DNA from: Streptomyces lasiicapitis | GTDB lineage: Bacteria > Actinomycetota > Actinomycetes > Streptomycetales > Streptomycetaceae | Assembly: GCF_014646335.1 (NCBI RefSeq) | Contig: NZ_BMNG01000014.1 | Coordinates: forward strand, 186,001-250,000 | Reading direction: 5' to 3' | Length of the DNA: 64,000 bases | In this document: in pieces, positions 20,437-29,937 of the stretch | Numbering within the stretch: the stretch's first letter is position 1 | Layout of the letters: each line of letters opens with the position of its first letter | Notes under the pieces: model-generated | Database searches by the model: none | What the model saw: only the letters and a program-made list of their open reading frames with translations | Told to the model about the DNA's origin: nothing | Translations under genes and position numbers: made by a program

Positions 20437-22566
20437 ATGGCTACCACTTCACTTGACCTGGCCAAGGTGCGCAACATCGGCATCATGGCTCACATCGACG
20501 CGGGCAAGACGACGACCACCGAGCGGATCCTGTTCTACACCGGTGTCTCGTACAAGATCGGTGAGGTCCACGACGGCGCTGCCACGATGGACTGGATGGA
20601 GCAGGAGCAGGAGCGTGGCATCACGATCACCTCTGCTGCCACCACCTGTCACTGGCCGCTGAACGATGTCGACCACACGATCAACATCATTGACACCCCC
20701 GGGCACGTCGACTTCACGGTCGAGGTGGAGCGTTCGCTCCGCGTGCTCGACGGTGCTGTCACGGTGTTCGACGGCGTCGCCGGCGTTGAGCCCCAGTCCG
20801 AGACCGTGTGGCGTCAGGCGGACCGCTACGGCGTCCCGCGTATCTGCTTCGTCAACAAGCTCGACCGTACGGGTGCCGAGTTCCACCGCTGCGTCGACAT
20901 GATCGTCGACCGCCTCGGTGCGACCCCGATCGTCATGCAGCTGCCCATCGGCGCGGAGGCTGACTTCAAGGGTGTCGTCGACCTCGTCACCATGAAGGCC
21001 TTCGTCTGGTCCGCCGAGACCAAGATGGGCGAGGCCTACGACATCGTCGACATCCCGGCCACGCACACCGAGGCCGCCGACGAGTGGCGCGGCAAGCTGC
21101 TCGAGGCCGTCGCCGAGAACGACGAGCAGATGATGGAGCTCTACCTCGAGGGCAAGGAGCCCTCCGAGGACGAGCTGTACGCGGCGATCCGTCGCATCAC
21201 CATCGCCTCCGGCAAGGGCAACGGCGAGACCACGGTCACGCCGGTGTTCTGCGGCACCGCGTTCAAGAACAAGGGCGTCCAGCCCCTGCTCGACGCCGTC
21301 GTGCGCTACCTCCCCTCCCCCCTGGACGTCGAGGCCATCGAGGGCCACGGCGTGAAGGACCCGGAGGAGATCGTCAAGCGCAAGCCGTCCGACGAGGAGC
21401 CGCTCGCGGCCCTCGCGTTCAAGATCGCGAGCGACCCGCACCTCGGCAAGCTCACCTTCGTCCGGATCTACTCCGGTCGCCTTGACTCCGGCACCGCGGT
21501 GCTGAACTCCGTCAAGGGCAAGAAGGAGCGCATCGGCAAGATCTACCGCATGCACGCGAACAAGCGTGAGGAGATCGAGTCGGTGGGCGCCGGTGACATC
21601 GTCGCCGTCATGGGCCTGAAGCAGACCACCACCGGTGAGACGCTGTGTGACGACAAGAAGCCGGTCATCCTGGAGTCCATGGACTTCCCGGCGCCGGTCA
21701 TCCAGGTCGCCATCGAGCCCAAGTCCAAGGGTGACCAGGAGAAGCTGGGTGTAGCCATCCAGCGTCTCTCGGAGGAGGACCCCTCCTTCCAGGTCCACTC
21801 GGACGAGGAGACCGGCCAGACCATCATCGGTGGTATGGGCGAGCTTCACCTCGAGGTGCTCGTCGACCGCATGAAGCGCGAATTCCGCGTCGAGGCGAAC
21901 GTCGGCAAGCCGCAGGTCGCGTACCGCGAGACGATCCGTCGGGCCGTCGAGCGCGTGGACTACACCCACAAGAAGCAGACCGGTGGTACCGGTCAGTTCG
22001 CCAAGGTGCAGATCGCGATCGAGCCCATCGTCGACGGCGACGCGTCGTACGAGTTCGTGAACAAGGTCACCGGTGGCCGCATCCCCCGGGAGTACATCCC
22101 GTCGGTGGACGCGGGTGCGCAGGAGGCCATGCAGTTCGGCATCCTGGCGGGCTACGAGATGACGGGCGTCCGCGTCACGCTCATCGACGGCGCCTACCAC
22201 GAGGTCGACTCCTCCGAGCTCGCCTTCAAGATCGCCGGTTCGCAGGCCTTCAAGGAGGCCGCGCGGCAGGCCAAGCCCGTGCTGCTCGAGCCGATGATGG
22301 CCGTCGAGGTCACCACGCCCGAGGACTACATGGGCGATGTCATCGGCGACATCAACTCCCGCCGTGGCCAGATCCAGGCCATGGAGGAGCGCAGCGGCGC
22401 TCGCGTCGTGAAGGGCCTCGTGCCCCTCTCGGAGATGTTCGGCTACGTCGGAGACCTCCGCAGCAAGACGTCGGGTCGCGCAAGCTACTCAATGCAGTTC
22501 GACTCCTACGCCGAGGTTCCGCGGAACGTCGCCGAGGAGATCATCGCGAAGGCCAAGGGCGAGTAA
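20437..22566 (+). CDS. fusA: Translation elongation factor G
   Basis: GTPase that drives translocation and, with RRF, ribosome recycling. 709 residues with all five G motifs: AHIDAGKTTTTER (P-loop), RGITITSAATT, DTPGHVDFT, NKLDRTGA and a later SAF-like GTAFKNKGVQ, followed by domains II-V (GGMGELHLEVLVDRM in domain III, GGRIPREYIPSVDAG in IV, and the C-terminal domain V). The ATG at 20437 follows GAGAGAAG. It lies between rpsG and tuf as in most bacteria. Confidence 0.99.
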   Translation: MATTSLDLAKVRNIGIMAHIDAGKTTTTERILFYTGVSYKIGEVHDGAATMDWMEQEQERGITITSAATTCHWPLNDVDHTINIIDTPGHVDFTVEVERSLRVLDGAVTVFDGVAGVEPQSETVWRQADRYGVPRICFVNKLDRTGAEFHRCVDMIVDRLGATPIVMQLPIGAEADFKGVVDLVTMKAFVWSAETKMGEAYDIVDIPATHTEAADEWRGKLLEAVAENDEQMMELYLEGKEPSEDELYAAIRRITIASGKGNGETTVTPVFCGTAFKNKGVQPLLDAVVRYLPSPLDVEAIEGHGVKDPEEIVKRKPSDEEPLAALAFKIASDPHLGKLTFVRIYSGRLDSGTAVLNSVKGKKERIGKIYRMHANKREEIESVGAGDIVAVMGLKQTTTGETLCDDKKPVILESMDFPAPVIQVAIEPKSKGDQEKLGVAIQRLSEEDPSFQVHSDEETGQTIIGGMGELHLEVLVDRMKREFRVEANVGKPQVAYRETIRRAVERVDYTHKKQTGGTGQFAKVQIAIEPIVDGDASYEFVNKVTGGRIPREYIPSVDAGAQEAMQFGILAGYEMTGVRVTLIDGAYHEVDSSELAFKIAGSQAFKEAARQAKPVLLEPMMAVEVTTPEDYMGDVIGDINSRRGQIQAMEERSGARVVKGLVPLSEMFGYVGDLRSKTSGRASYSMQFDSYAEVPRNVAEEIIAKAKGE

Positions 22567-22600
22567 CTCACCCGAGTTCACGCTTTAGGCTTGACACCAT

Positions 22601-22639
22601 CCGCCGGGGTTCGACCCCGCAGGGCGAGAACCCCGGCGG
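22601..22639 (+). promoter_or_regulatory. Strong hairpin in the fusA-tuf gap
   Basis: 12-bp perfect stem (22601-22612 with 22628-22639), 15-nt loop, 71 nt before the tuf start. TTGACA lies just upstream (22591-22596) and TAGGCT at 22586-22591. The tuf1 gene of S. ramocissimus is reported to have its own promoter in this gap; I could not pair a convincing -35 and -10 here. Confidence 0.5.
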
Positions 22640-22710
22640 CTGGCTTCCCAGCAAAGATCACCTGGCGCCGATGAAGCAAGGCGTACAGAACCACTCCACA
22701 GGAGGACCCA

Positions 22711-23904
<1,194 letters not shown>

Positions 23905-23959
23905 GGTTCCCTTGCTTGTTGGTCGGGGAGACCCGGCTGCTCTGAACTGAGCGCAGCGA

Positions 23960-23994
23960 GAGGCCCCGTCCGCCATTACGGCGGGTGGGGCCTC
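23960..23994 (+). terminator. Terminator of the str operon
   Basis: Outer stem GAGGCCCC (23960-23967)/GGGGCCTC (23987-23994) extended by an inner CCGCC/GGCGG stem with loop ATTAC, followed by TTG. 55 bp after the tuf stop. Confidence 0.85.
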
Positions 23995-24059
23995 TTGTCG
24001 TGTCCGGGTGTCCCGGGGACGGCCGCGCCGCTTGACAATCCGCCCGATTGGCCTTCGCC

Positions 24060-24417
24060 GTCCCACCTGTGGCACACTGTTCAGGTTGCTCGGTTGAGTG
24101 CCGATGCTGCGCGCCTCCCGCCGGGAGGACTGGAAGCGAGTCCCACGGTACTCGTCGCCCCATCTGCCGAAAGGCAGCGCTGGAGCGGACGTACGGGAAT
24201 CTTCCGGGAAGTGTGGCAAGGCGGTTCGACCAGGCACCCGGTGGGTTTCTTCCCCCGGACCCGCGGTCATTCAGGGCCGCAGCCCCTAGCAGGGAAATCC
24301 TTCGGGAGATCTGTGTGAGCGGGACTGCGACACGCCCGACCGCGTGGGTCGGATGGAAGTAGAAAACAGGGCCCTCCGGGAGCCAGAGCGTTCGAGACAA
24401 AGGACTACTAAGTAGCC
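24060..24417 (+). promoter_or_regulatory. S10-operon promoter region and long leader
   Basis: The gap from 23995 to 24417 has no gene. A promoter is likely near CACACT (24073-24078, in TGTGGCACACTG), with TTGGCC (24048-24053) as a poor -35 at 19 bp, or the consensus TTGACA at 24032-24037 if its -10 is atypical. The resulting leader of about 330 nt has several possible stems (for example CCTCCCGCCGGGAGG near 24114-24128) and the shared hairpin at 24328-24352. Confidence 0.45.
24328..24352 (+). promoter_or_regulatory. Leader hairpin element shared with rpsL (copy 2)
   Basis: 25 nt, 24 of them identical to 19478-19502; stem CCGACC (24336-24341)/GGTCGG (24347-24352), loop GCGTG; 90 nt before the rpsJ start. 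Flanking sequence is unrelated, so only the element is conserved. Confidence 0.75.
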
Positions 24418-24726
24418 ATGGCGGGACAGAAGATCCGCATCCGGCTCAAGGCCTACGACCACGAGGTCATCGACTCCTCGGCGAAGAAGATCGTCGAGAC
24501 GGTGACGCGTACTGGTGCGTCGGTCGCGGGCCCGGTGCCGCTGCCCACTGAGAAGAACGTGTACTGCGTCATCAAGTCGCCGCACAAGTACAAGGACTCT
24601 CGCGAGCACTTCGAGATGCGCACGCACAAGCGCCTGATCGACATCCTCGACCCCACGCCCAAGACCGTTGACTCGCTGATGCGCCTGGACCTTCCGGCCG
24701 GCGTTGACATCGAGATCAAGCTCTGA
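24418..24726 (+). CDS. rpsJ: 30S ribosomal protein S10 (NusE)
   Basis: 30S head protein that also acts as NusE, linking NusG and NusB to ribosomes. 102 residues with the full family sequence (IRLKAYDHEVIDSSAKKIV, GPVPLPTEKNVYCVIKSPH, EMRTHKRLIDI). AAAGGAC lies upstream of the ATG. First gene of the S10 cluster; here it follows tuf with only a 513-bp gap. Confidence 0.99.
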   Translation: MAGQKIRIRLKAYDHEVIDSSAKKIVETVTRTGASVAGPVPLPTEKNVYCVIKSPHKYKDSREHFEMRTHKRLIDILDPTPKTVDSLMRLDLPAGVDIEIKL

Positions 24727-24740
24727 GAGGCACGGAAGAG

Positions 24741-25385
24741 ATGACCAAGCAGATCAAGGGCATCCTGGGCGAGAAGCTCGGCATGACCCAGGTCTGGGAC
24801 GAGAACAACCGTGTCGTCCCGGTGACCGTGGTCAAGGCCGGGCCCTGCGTCGTTACCCAGGTCCGTAAGAATGACATCGACGGCTACGAGTCGGTCCAGA
24901 TCGCCTTCGGCGAGATCGACCCGCGCAAGGTGAACAAGCCCCTCAAGGGCCACTTCGCCAAGGCCGACGTCACCCCCCGCCGCCACCTCGTCGAGATCCG
25001 TACCGCTGACGCCAGCGAGTACACCCTCGGCCAGGAGCTGACCGCTGAGACCTTCGAGTCCGGCGTCAAGGTCGACGTGACCGGCAAGAGCAAGGGCAAG
25101 GGCTTCGCCGGTGTCATGAAGCGCCACAACTTCGGTGGCCTCGGCTCCAGCCACGGCACCCAGCGCAAGCACCGCTCGCCCGGCTCCATCGGTGGCTGCG
25201 CCACCCCGGGTCGTGTGTTCAAGGGCCTCCGCATGGCGGGCCGCATGGGCAACGAGCGGGTCACCACCCAGAACCTGACCGTTCACGCCGTTGACGCGGA
25301 GAAGGGTCTGCTCCTCATCAAGGGAGCGGTGCCCGGTCCGAACGGCGGCCTCGTCCTGGTCCGTACCGCGGCCAAGGGGGCTTGA
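24741..25385 (+). CDS. rplC: 50S ribosomal protein L3
   Basis: Early-assembly 23S-binding protein near the peptidyl transferase centre. 214 residues: GILGEKLGMTQVWDENN at the N-terminus and the long loop GSSHGTQRKHRSPGSIGGCA reaching the catalytic centre, where some pleuromutilin/linezolid resistance changes occur; it looks wild type. 14-bp gap to rpsJ; rplD starts 7 bp after its stop. Confidence 0.99.
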   Translation: MTKQIKGILGEKLGMTQVWDENNRVVPVTVVKAGPCVVTQVRKNDIDGYESVQIAFGEIDPRKVNKPLKGHFAKADVTPRRHLVEIRTADASEYTLGQELTAETFESGVKVDVTGKSKGKGFAGVMKRHNFGGLGSSHGTQRKHRSPGSIGGCATPGRVFKGLRMAGRMGNERVTTQNLTVHAVDAEKGLLLIKGAVPGPNGGLVLVRTAAKGA

Positions 25386-25392
25386 GGAACCG

Positions 25393-26046
25393 ATGAGCAC
25401 CATTGACATCCTTTCGCCGGCAGGCGACAAGGCCGGGACCGTCGAGCTCCCCGCGGAGATCTTCGACGTCGAGAAGGTCAGCATCCCGCTGATCCACCAG
25501 GTCGTTGTCGCACAGCTGGCCGCTGCCCGTCAGGGCACGCACAAGACCAAGCGTCGCGGCGAAGTCCGCGGCGGTGGCAAGAAGCCGTACCGCCAGAAGG
25601 GCACCGGCCGCGCGCGCCAGGGTTCGACCCGTGCGCCGCAGTTCGCCGGCGGTGGCGTCGTCCACGGCCCGCAGCCGCGTGACTACTCGCAGCGGACCCC
25701 GAAGAAGATGAAGGCCGCAGCCCTGCGCCACGCCCTCACCGACCGGGCCCGCAACGCTCGCATCCACGTTGTCACCAGCGTGGTCGAGGGCGACATCTCC
25801 ACCAAGGCTGCGAAGACGCTGCTCGGCAAGGTCAGCGAGCGCAAGAACGTGCTCCTGGTCATCGACCGCGCGGACGAGACTTCGCTGCTCTCCGCTCGCA
25901 ACCTGCCCCAGGTGCACATCCTGGAGCCGGGCCAGCTGAACACGTACGACGTTCTCGTCTCGGACGACGTGGTCTTCACCAAGGCCGCCTTCGAGTCCTT
26001 CGTGTCTGGCCCCAAGGCCGATGAGACCGAAGGGAGCGAAGCCTGA
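25393..26046 (+). CDS. rplD: 50S ribosomal protein L4
   Basis: Lines the exit tunnel and, in E. coli, represses the S10 operon. 217 residues with the extended tunnel loop KPYRQKGTGRARQGSTRAPQ and GPQPRDYSQRTPKKM. The start ATG at 25393 (MSTIDILSPAG) is used; an in-frame upstream ATG at 25291 lies inside rplC. Its TGA shares one base with the rplW ATG, implying coupling. Confidence 0.99.
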   Translation: MSTIDILSPAGDKAGTVELPAEIFDVEKVSIPLIHQVVVAQLAAARQGTHKTKRRGEVRGGGKKPYRQKGTGRARQGSTRAPQFAGGGVVHGPQPRDYSQRTPKKMKAAALRHALTDRARNARIHVVTSVVEGDISTKAAKTLLGKVSERKNVLLVIDRADETSLLSARNLPQVHILEPGQLNTYDVLVSDDVVFTKAAFESFVSGPKADETEGSEA

Positions 26047-26462
26047 TGGCTACGCGTCACCCGAGCATCGCCCCCAAGGCGGCCAAGGCCGCCAAGGCCG
26101 CGCGCCTCGCCAAGGCGAAGCGCCACGCCACCGAGGGCAAGAACACCGTTGAGACTCCGCTGAGCAAGTCCTTCACGGACCCCCGTGACGTTCTCGTCAA
26201 GCCGGTCGTCTCGGAGAAGAGCTACGCGCTGCTCGACGAGGGCAAGTACACCTTCGTCGTGGCGCCGGGCGCCAACAAGACCCAGATCAAGCAGGCCGTC
26301 GAGGCGGTCTTCTCGGTCAAGGTCACCGGGGTCAACACGATCAACCGGCAGGGTAAGCGCAAGCGGACCAAGACCGGTTTCGGCAAGCGCGCTGACACCA
26401 AGCGCGCCATCGTGACCCTCGCTGAGGGCGACCGTATCGACATCTTCGGCCAGGCCTCCTAA
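26046..26462 (+). CDS. rplW: 50S ribosomal protein L23
   Basis: Tunnel-exit protein that docks trigger factor and SRP. 138 residues, about 38 longer than the E. coli protein because of an Ala/Lys-rich N-terminal extension (APKAAKAAKAARLAKAKRH). The core begins at DPRDVLVKPVVSEKSY. The extension is also known in other Streptomyces. Overlaps rplD by one base. Confidence 0.98.
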   Translation: MATRHPSIAPKAAKAAKAARLAKAKRHATEGKNTVETPLSKSFTDPRDVLVKPVVSEKSYALLDEGKYTFVVAPGANKTQIKQAVEAVFSVKVTGVNTINRQGKRKRTKTGFGKRADTKRAIVTLAEGDRIDIFGQAS

Positions 26463-26501
26463 CGGAGCGCCCTGGTCCGAATATCGGACGAGGACTGAGA
26501 A

Positions 26502-27338
26502 ATGGGAATCCGCAAGTACAAGCCGACGACGCCGGGCCGCCGTGGCTCCTCCGTCGCCGACTTCGTCGAGGTCACGCGGTCCACGCCGGAGAAGTCGCTG
26601 GTCCGCCCGCTGCACAGCAAGGGCGGCCGTAACAACGCCGGTCGTGTGACCGTTCGCCACCAGGGTGGCGGACACAAGCGCGCCTACCGAGTGATCGACT
26701 TCCGTCGTCACGACAAGGACGGCGTGCCGGCGAAGGTCGCGCACATCGAGTACGACCCCAACCGCACCGCGCGCATCGCGCTGCTGCACTACGCAGACGG
26801 CGAGAAGCGCTACATCATCGCTCCGCGCGGCCTGTCGCAGGGTGACCGGATTGAGAACGGCCCTGGCGCCGACATCAAGCCCGGCAACAACCTCGCGCTC
26901 CGCAACATCCCGGTCGGTACCACGATCCACGCGATCGAGCTCCGTCCGGGTGGTGGCGCCAAGTTCGCCCGTTCCGCGGGTGCCTCCGTGCAGCTGCTGG
27001 CGAAGGAGGGCTCGATGGCCCACCTTCGTATGCCGTCCGGTGAGATCCGCCTGGTCGACGTGCGCTGCCGCGCCACCGTCGGCGAGGTCGGCAACGCCGA
27101 GCAGTCGAACATCAACTGGGGCAAGGCCGGCCGTATGCGCTGGAAGGGCGTCCGCCCGACCGTGCGTGGTGTCGTGATGAACCCGGTCGACCACCCGCAC
27201 GGTGGTGGCGAGGGCAAGACCTCCGGTGGTCGCCACCCGGTCTCGCCCTGGGGCAAGAAGGAAATGCGTACTCGTGATCGCAACAAGGCGAGTAACAAGT
27301 ACATCGTCCGCCGCCGCAAGACGAACAAGAAGCGCTAG
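26502..27338 (+). CDS. rplB: 50S ribosomal protein L2
   Basis: Highly conserved protein needed for subunit association and peptidyl transfer. 278 residues with KGGRNNAGRVTVRHQGGGHK, and the C-terminal catalytic-proximity loop NPVDHPHGGGEGKTSGGRHP with the conserved His. 39 bp after rplW; rpsS follows after 12 bp. Confidence 0.99.
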   Translation: MGIRKYKPTTPGRRGSSVADFVEVTRSTPEKSLVRPLHSKGGRNNAGRVTVRHQGGGHKRAYRVIDFRRHDKDGVPAKVAHIEYDPNRTARIALLHYADGEKRYIIAPRGLSQGDRIENGPGADIKPGNNLALRNIPVGTTIHAIELRPGGGAKFARSAGASVQLLAKEGSMAHLRMPSGEIRLVDVRCRATVGEVGNAEQSNINWGKAGRMRWKGVRPTVRGVVMNPVDHPHGGGEGKTSGGRHPVSPWGKKEMRTRDRNKASNKYIVRRRKTNKKR

Positions 27339-27350
27339 GAGCGGGTTTAG

Positions 27351-27632
27351 ATGCCGCGCAGTCTCAAGAAGGGGCCCTTCGTCGACGACCACCTGATCAA
27401 GAAGGTGGACGTACAGAACGAAGCAGGCACCAAGAACGTCATCAAGACCTGGTCCCGTCGCTCGATGATCGTCCCGGCCATGCTGGGCCACACGATCGCG
27501 GTGCACAACGGCAAGACCCACATCCCGGTGTTCGTCACCGAGTCGATGGTCGGCCACAAGCTCGGCGAGTTCTCGCCGACTCGCACCTTCCGCGGCCACG
27601 TCAAGGACGACCGGAAGTCGAAGCGCCGCTAA
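27351..27632 (+). CDS. rpsS: 30S ribosomal protein S19
   Basis: Head protein near the A-site finger, partner of S13. 93 residues, standard length, starting MPRSLKKGPFVDDHLIKKV and containing VGHKLGEFSPTRTFRGH. GGAGCGGG upstream of the ATG. Confidence 0.99.
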   Translation: MPRSLKKGPFVDDHLIKKVDVQNEAGTKNVIKTWSRRSMIVPAMLGHTIAVHNGKTHIPVFVTESMVGHKLGEFSPTRTFRGHVKDDRKSKRR

Positions 27633-27672
27633 GCGGGGTGGAACGACTATGACTAACACCGAAGGGACAACC

Positions 27673-28020
27673 ATGGAAGCCAGGGCCCAGGCGCGGTACA
27701 TCCGCGTCACGCCCATGAAGGCCCGCCGCGTGGTGGACCTCATCCGTGGCATGGATGCCACGGAGGCTCAGGCGGTCCTGCGTTTCGCCCCGCAGGCCGC
27801 GAGCGTGCCGGTTGGCAAGGTGCTTGACAGCGCCATCGCCAACGCTGCACACAACTACGACCACCCCGACGCGTCTTCGCTGGTCATCAGCGAGGCGTAC
27901 GTGGACGAGGGCCCGACCCTGAAGCGGTTCCGTCCGCGTGCTCAGGGCCGTGCCTACCGGATCCGTAAGCGGACCAGCCACATCACCGTGGTCGTCAGCA
28001 GCAAGGAAGGAACCCGGTAA
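27673..28020 (+). CDS. rplV: 50S ribosomal protein L22
   Basis: Tunnel-wall protein; its beta-hairpin is a macrolide-resistance hot spot. From the ATG at 27673 it is 115 residues (MEARAQARYIRVTPMKARR), preceded by AAGGGA at the right distance. An ATG at 27649 (MTNTEGTT) would add 8 residues and has a poorer site. The stop TAA overlaps the rpsC ATG by one base. Confidence 0.97.
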   Translation: MEARAQARYIRVTPMKARRVVDLIRGMDATEAQAVLRFAPQAASVPVGKVLDSAIANAAHNYDHPDASSLVISEAYVDEGPTLKRFRPRAQGRAYRIRKRTSHITVVVSSKEGTR

Positions 28021-28862
28021 TGGGCCAGAAGGTAAACCCGCACGGGTTCCGGCTCGGTGTCACGACCGACTTCAAGTCGCGTTGGTACGCCGACAAGCTG
28101 TACAAGGACTACGTCAAGGAAGACGTCGCCATCCGTCGGATGATGACGTCCGGCATGGAGCGCGCCGGCATCTCGAAGGTTGAGATCGAGCGCACCCGTG
28201 ACCGCGTGCGGGTGGACATCCACACCGCGCGTCCCGGCATCGTCATCGGCCGCCGTGGCGCCGAGGCCGACCGCATCCGCGGCGACCTCGAGAAGCTCAC
28301 GGGCAAGCAGGTCCAGCTGAACATCCTCGAGGTCAAGAACCCCGAGGTCGACGCTCAGCTCGTGGCCCAGGCCGTCGCGGAGCAGCTGTCCTCCCGCGTC
28401 TCCTTCCGTCGCGCCATGCGTAAGAGCATGCAGTCGGCGATGAAGGCGGGCGCCAAGGGCATCAAGATCCAGTGTGGCGGCCGTCTCGGCGGCGCCGAGA
28501 TGTCTCGCTCGGAGTTCTACCGCGAGGGCCGTGTGCCCCTGCACACGCTCCGCGCGAACGTCGACTACGGCTTCTTCGAGGCCAAGACGACCTTCGGCCG
28601 CATCGGCGTGAAGGTCTGGATCTACAAGGGCGACGTCAAGAACATCGCCGAGGTCCGCGCCGAGAACGCCGCTGCCCGTGCGGGTAACCGCCCGGCCCGT
28701 GGCGGCGGCAACGACCGCCCGGCCCGCGGTGGCCGTGGTGGCGAGCGTGGCGGCCGCGGCCGCAAGCCGCAGCAGCAGTCCGCGCCGGCTGCCGAGGCCC
28801 CCAAGGCCGACGCTCCCGCCGCCGCTGCCGCTCCGGCTGAGAGCACCGGAACGGAGGCCTGA
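28020..28862 (+). CDS. rpsC: 30S ribosomal protein S3
   Basis: Forms the mRNA entry tunnel with S4 and S5. 280 residues: N-terminal domain (MGQKVNPHGFRLGVTTD), KH domain with the GRRGAEADRIRGDL loop, and the C-terminal domain with GRLGGAEMSRSEFYREGRVP. After about residue 218 it continues into an Arg/Gly-rich (RPARGGGNDRPARGGRGG) and then Ala/Pro-rich tail not present in E. coli S3 (233 residues). Confidence 0.99.
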   Translation: MGQKVNPHGFRLGVTTDFKSRWYADKLYKDYVKEDVAIRRMMTSGMERAGISKVEIERTRDRVRVDIHTARPGIVIGRRGAEADRIRGDLEKLTGKQVQLNILEVKNPEVDAQLVAQAVAEQLSSRVSFRRAMRKSMQSAMKAGAKGIKIQCGGRLGGAEMSRSEFYREGRVPLHTLRANVDYGFFEAKTTFGRIGVKVWIYKGDVKNIAEVRAENAAARAGNRPARGGGNDRPARGGRGGERGGRGRKPQQQSAPAAEAPKADAPAAAAAPAESTGTEA

Positions 28863-28867
28863 CCGAA

Positions 28868-29287
28868 ATGCTGATCCCCCGTAGGGTCAAGCACCGCAAG
28901 CAGCACCACCCCAAGCGCCGCGGTATGGCCAAGGGTGGTACGACGGTTGCGTTCGGCGAGTACGGCATCCAGGCGATGACCCCGGCGTACGTGACCAACC
29001 GCCAGATCGAGGCGGCCCGTATCGCGATGACCCGCCACATCAAGCGTGGCGGCAAGGTCTGGATCAACATCTACCCGGACCGTCCGCTGACCAAGAAGCC
29101 CGCCGAGACCCGCATGGGTTCCGGTAAGGGTTCCCCCGAGTGGTGGGTCGCGAACGTGCACCCGGGCCGGGTGATGTTCGAGCTGTCCTACCCGAACGAG
29201 AAGACTGCGCGTGAGGCTCTCACTCGTGCGGCCCACAAGCTGCCGATGAAGTGCCGGATCGTCAAGCGCGAGGCAGGTGAAGCGTGA
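28868..29287 (+). CDS. rplP: 50S ribosomal protein L16
   Basis: Late-assembly protein that positions A-site tRNA; site of some evernimicin/avilamycin resistance. 139 residues, starting MLIPRRVKHRKQHHP and ending with MKCRIVKREAGEA. The TGA overlaps the rpmC ATG (TGATG). Confidence 0.99.
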   Translation: MLIPRRVKHRKQHHPKRRGMAKGGTTVAFGEYGIQAMTPAYVTNRQIEAARIAMTRHIKRGGKVWINIYPDRPLTKKPAETRMGSGKGSPEWWVANVHPGRVMFELSYPNEKTAREALTRAAHKLPMKCRIVKREAGEA

Positions 29288-29511
29288 TGTCGGCCGGTAC
29301 CAAGGCGTCTGAGCTGCGCGAGCTGGGCAACGAGGAGCTCCTGAACAAGCTCCGCGAGGCCAAGGAAGAGCTGTTCAACCTCCGCTTCCAGGCGGCGACG
29401 GGTCAGCTCGAGAACCACGGTCGGCTGAAGGCCGTCCGTAAGGACATCGCGCGGATCTACACCCTGATGCGTGAGCGCGAGCTGGGCATCGAAACGGTGG
29501 AGAGCGCCTGA
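29287..29511 (+). CDS. rpmC: 50S ribosomal protein L29
   Basis: Small helical protein beside L23 at the tunnel exit. 74 residues from the ATG at 29287 (MSAGTKASELRELG), with KEELFNLRFQAATGQLEN. A GTG one codon upstream at 29284 is a less likely start. Overlaps rplP and rpsQ by one base on each side. Confidence 0.97.
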   Translation: MSAGTKASELRELGNEELLNKLREAKEELFNLRFQAATGQLENHGRLKAVRKDIARIYTLMRERELGIETVESA

Positions 29512-29798
29512 TGAGCGAGAGCAACGTGACTGAAGAGACGAAGGCCGCGCGCGGCTTCCGCAAGACCCGTGAGGGTCTTGTCGTCAGCGACAAGATGGAC
29601 AAGACCGTCGTCGTCGCTGTCGAGGACCGCGTCAAGCACGCGCTGTACGGCAAGGTCATCCGCCGTACGAACAAGCTCAAGGCGCACGACGAGCAGAACG
29701 CTGCCGGCGTCGGCGACCGCGTCCTCCTGATGGAGACGCGTCCGCTGTCGGCGACCAAGCGCTGGCGCATCGTCGAGATCCTCGAGAAGGCCAAGTAG
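29511..29798 (+). CDS. rpsQ: 30S ribosomal protein S17
   Basis: Early-assembly 16S 5'-domain protein with an OB fold. 95 residues with GLVVSDKMDKTVVVAVEDRV and LMETRPLSATKRWR. ATG overlaps the rpmC TGA. It is the last gene before a structured 139-bp gap that precedes rplN. Confidence 0.99.
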   Translation: MSESNVTEETKAARGFRKTREGLVVSDKMDKTVVVAVEDRVKHALYGKVIRRTNKLKAHDEQNAAGVGDRVLLMETRPLSATKRWRIVEILEKAK

Positions 29799-29800
29799 GT

Positions 29801-29907
29801 AATTCCCGCAAGGGAATTCCCAATAGTTCCGTCCGAGGGGGTTTCCCCTCGGATCAGTTCCGCCAGGCTCGGTGGGGGCGGTCTCCCGTAAGGGACAAGC
29901 CCCCGCC
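29801..29907 (+). promoter_or_regulatory. Three consecutive hairpins between rpsQ and rplN
   Basis: Hairpin 1: AATTCCC (29801-29807)/GGGAATT (29812-29818) with GCAA loop. Hairpin 2: TCCGAGGGG (29832-29840)/CCCCTCGGA (29845-29853), loop GTTT. Hairpin 3: GGTGGGGGC (29871-29879)/GCCCCCGCC (29899-29907) with an inner TCCC/GGGA stem and GTAA loop. They fill most of the gap at the usual border between the S10 and spc operons, so one may terminate or regulate. Confidence 0.6.
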
Positions 29908-29937
29908 GGGAACCGGCAGACAAATCAGGAGATAGAC

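Noticed and set aside
24032..24037. Perfect TTGACA as -35 of the S10 operon
   Set aside because: No acceptable -10 at 16-19 bp; kept only as an alternative in the leader entry.
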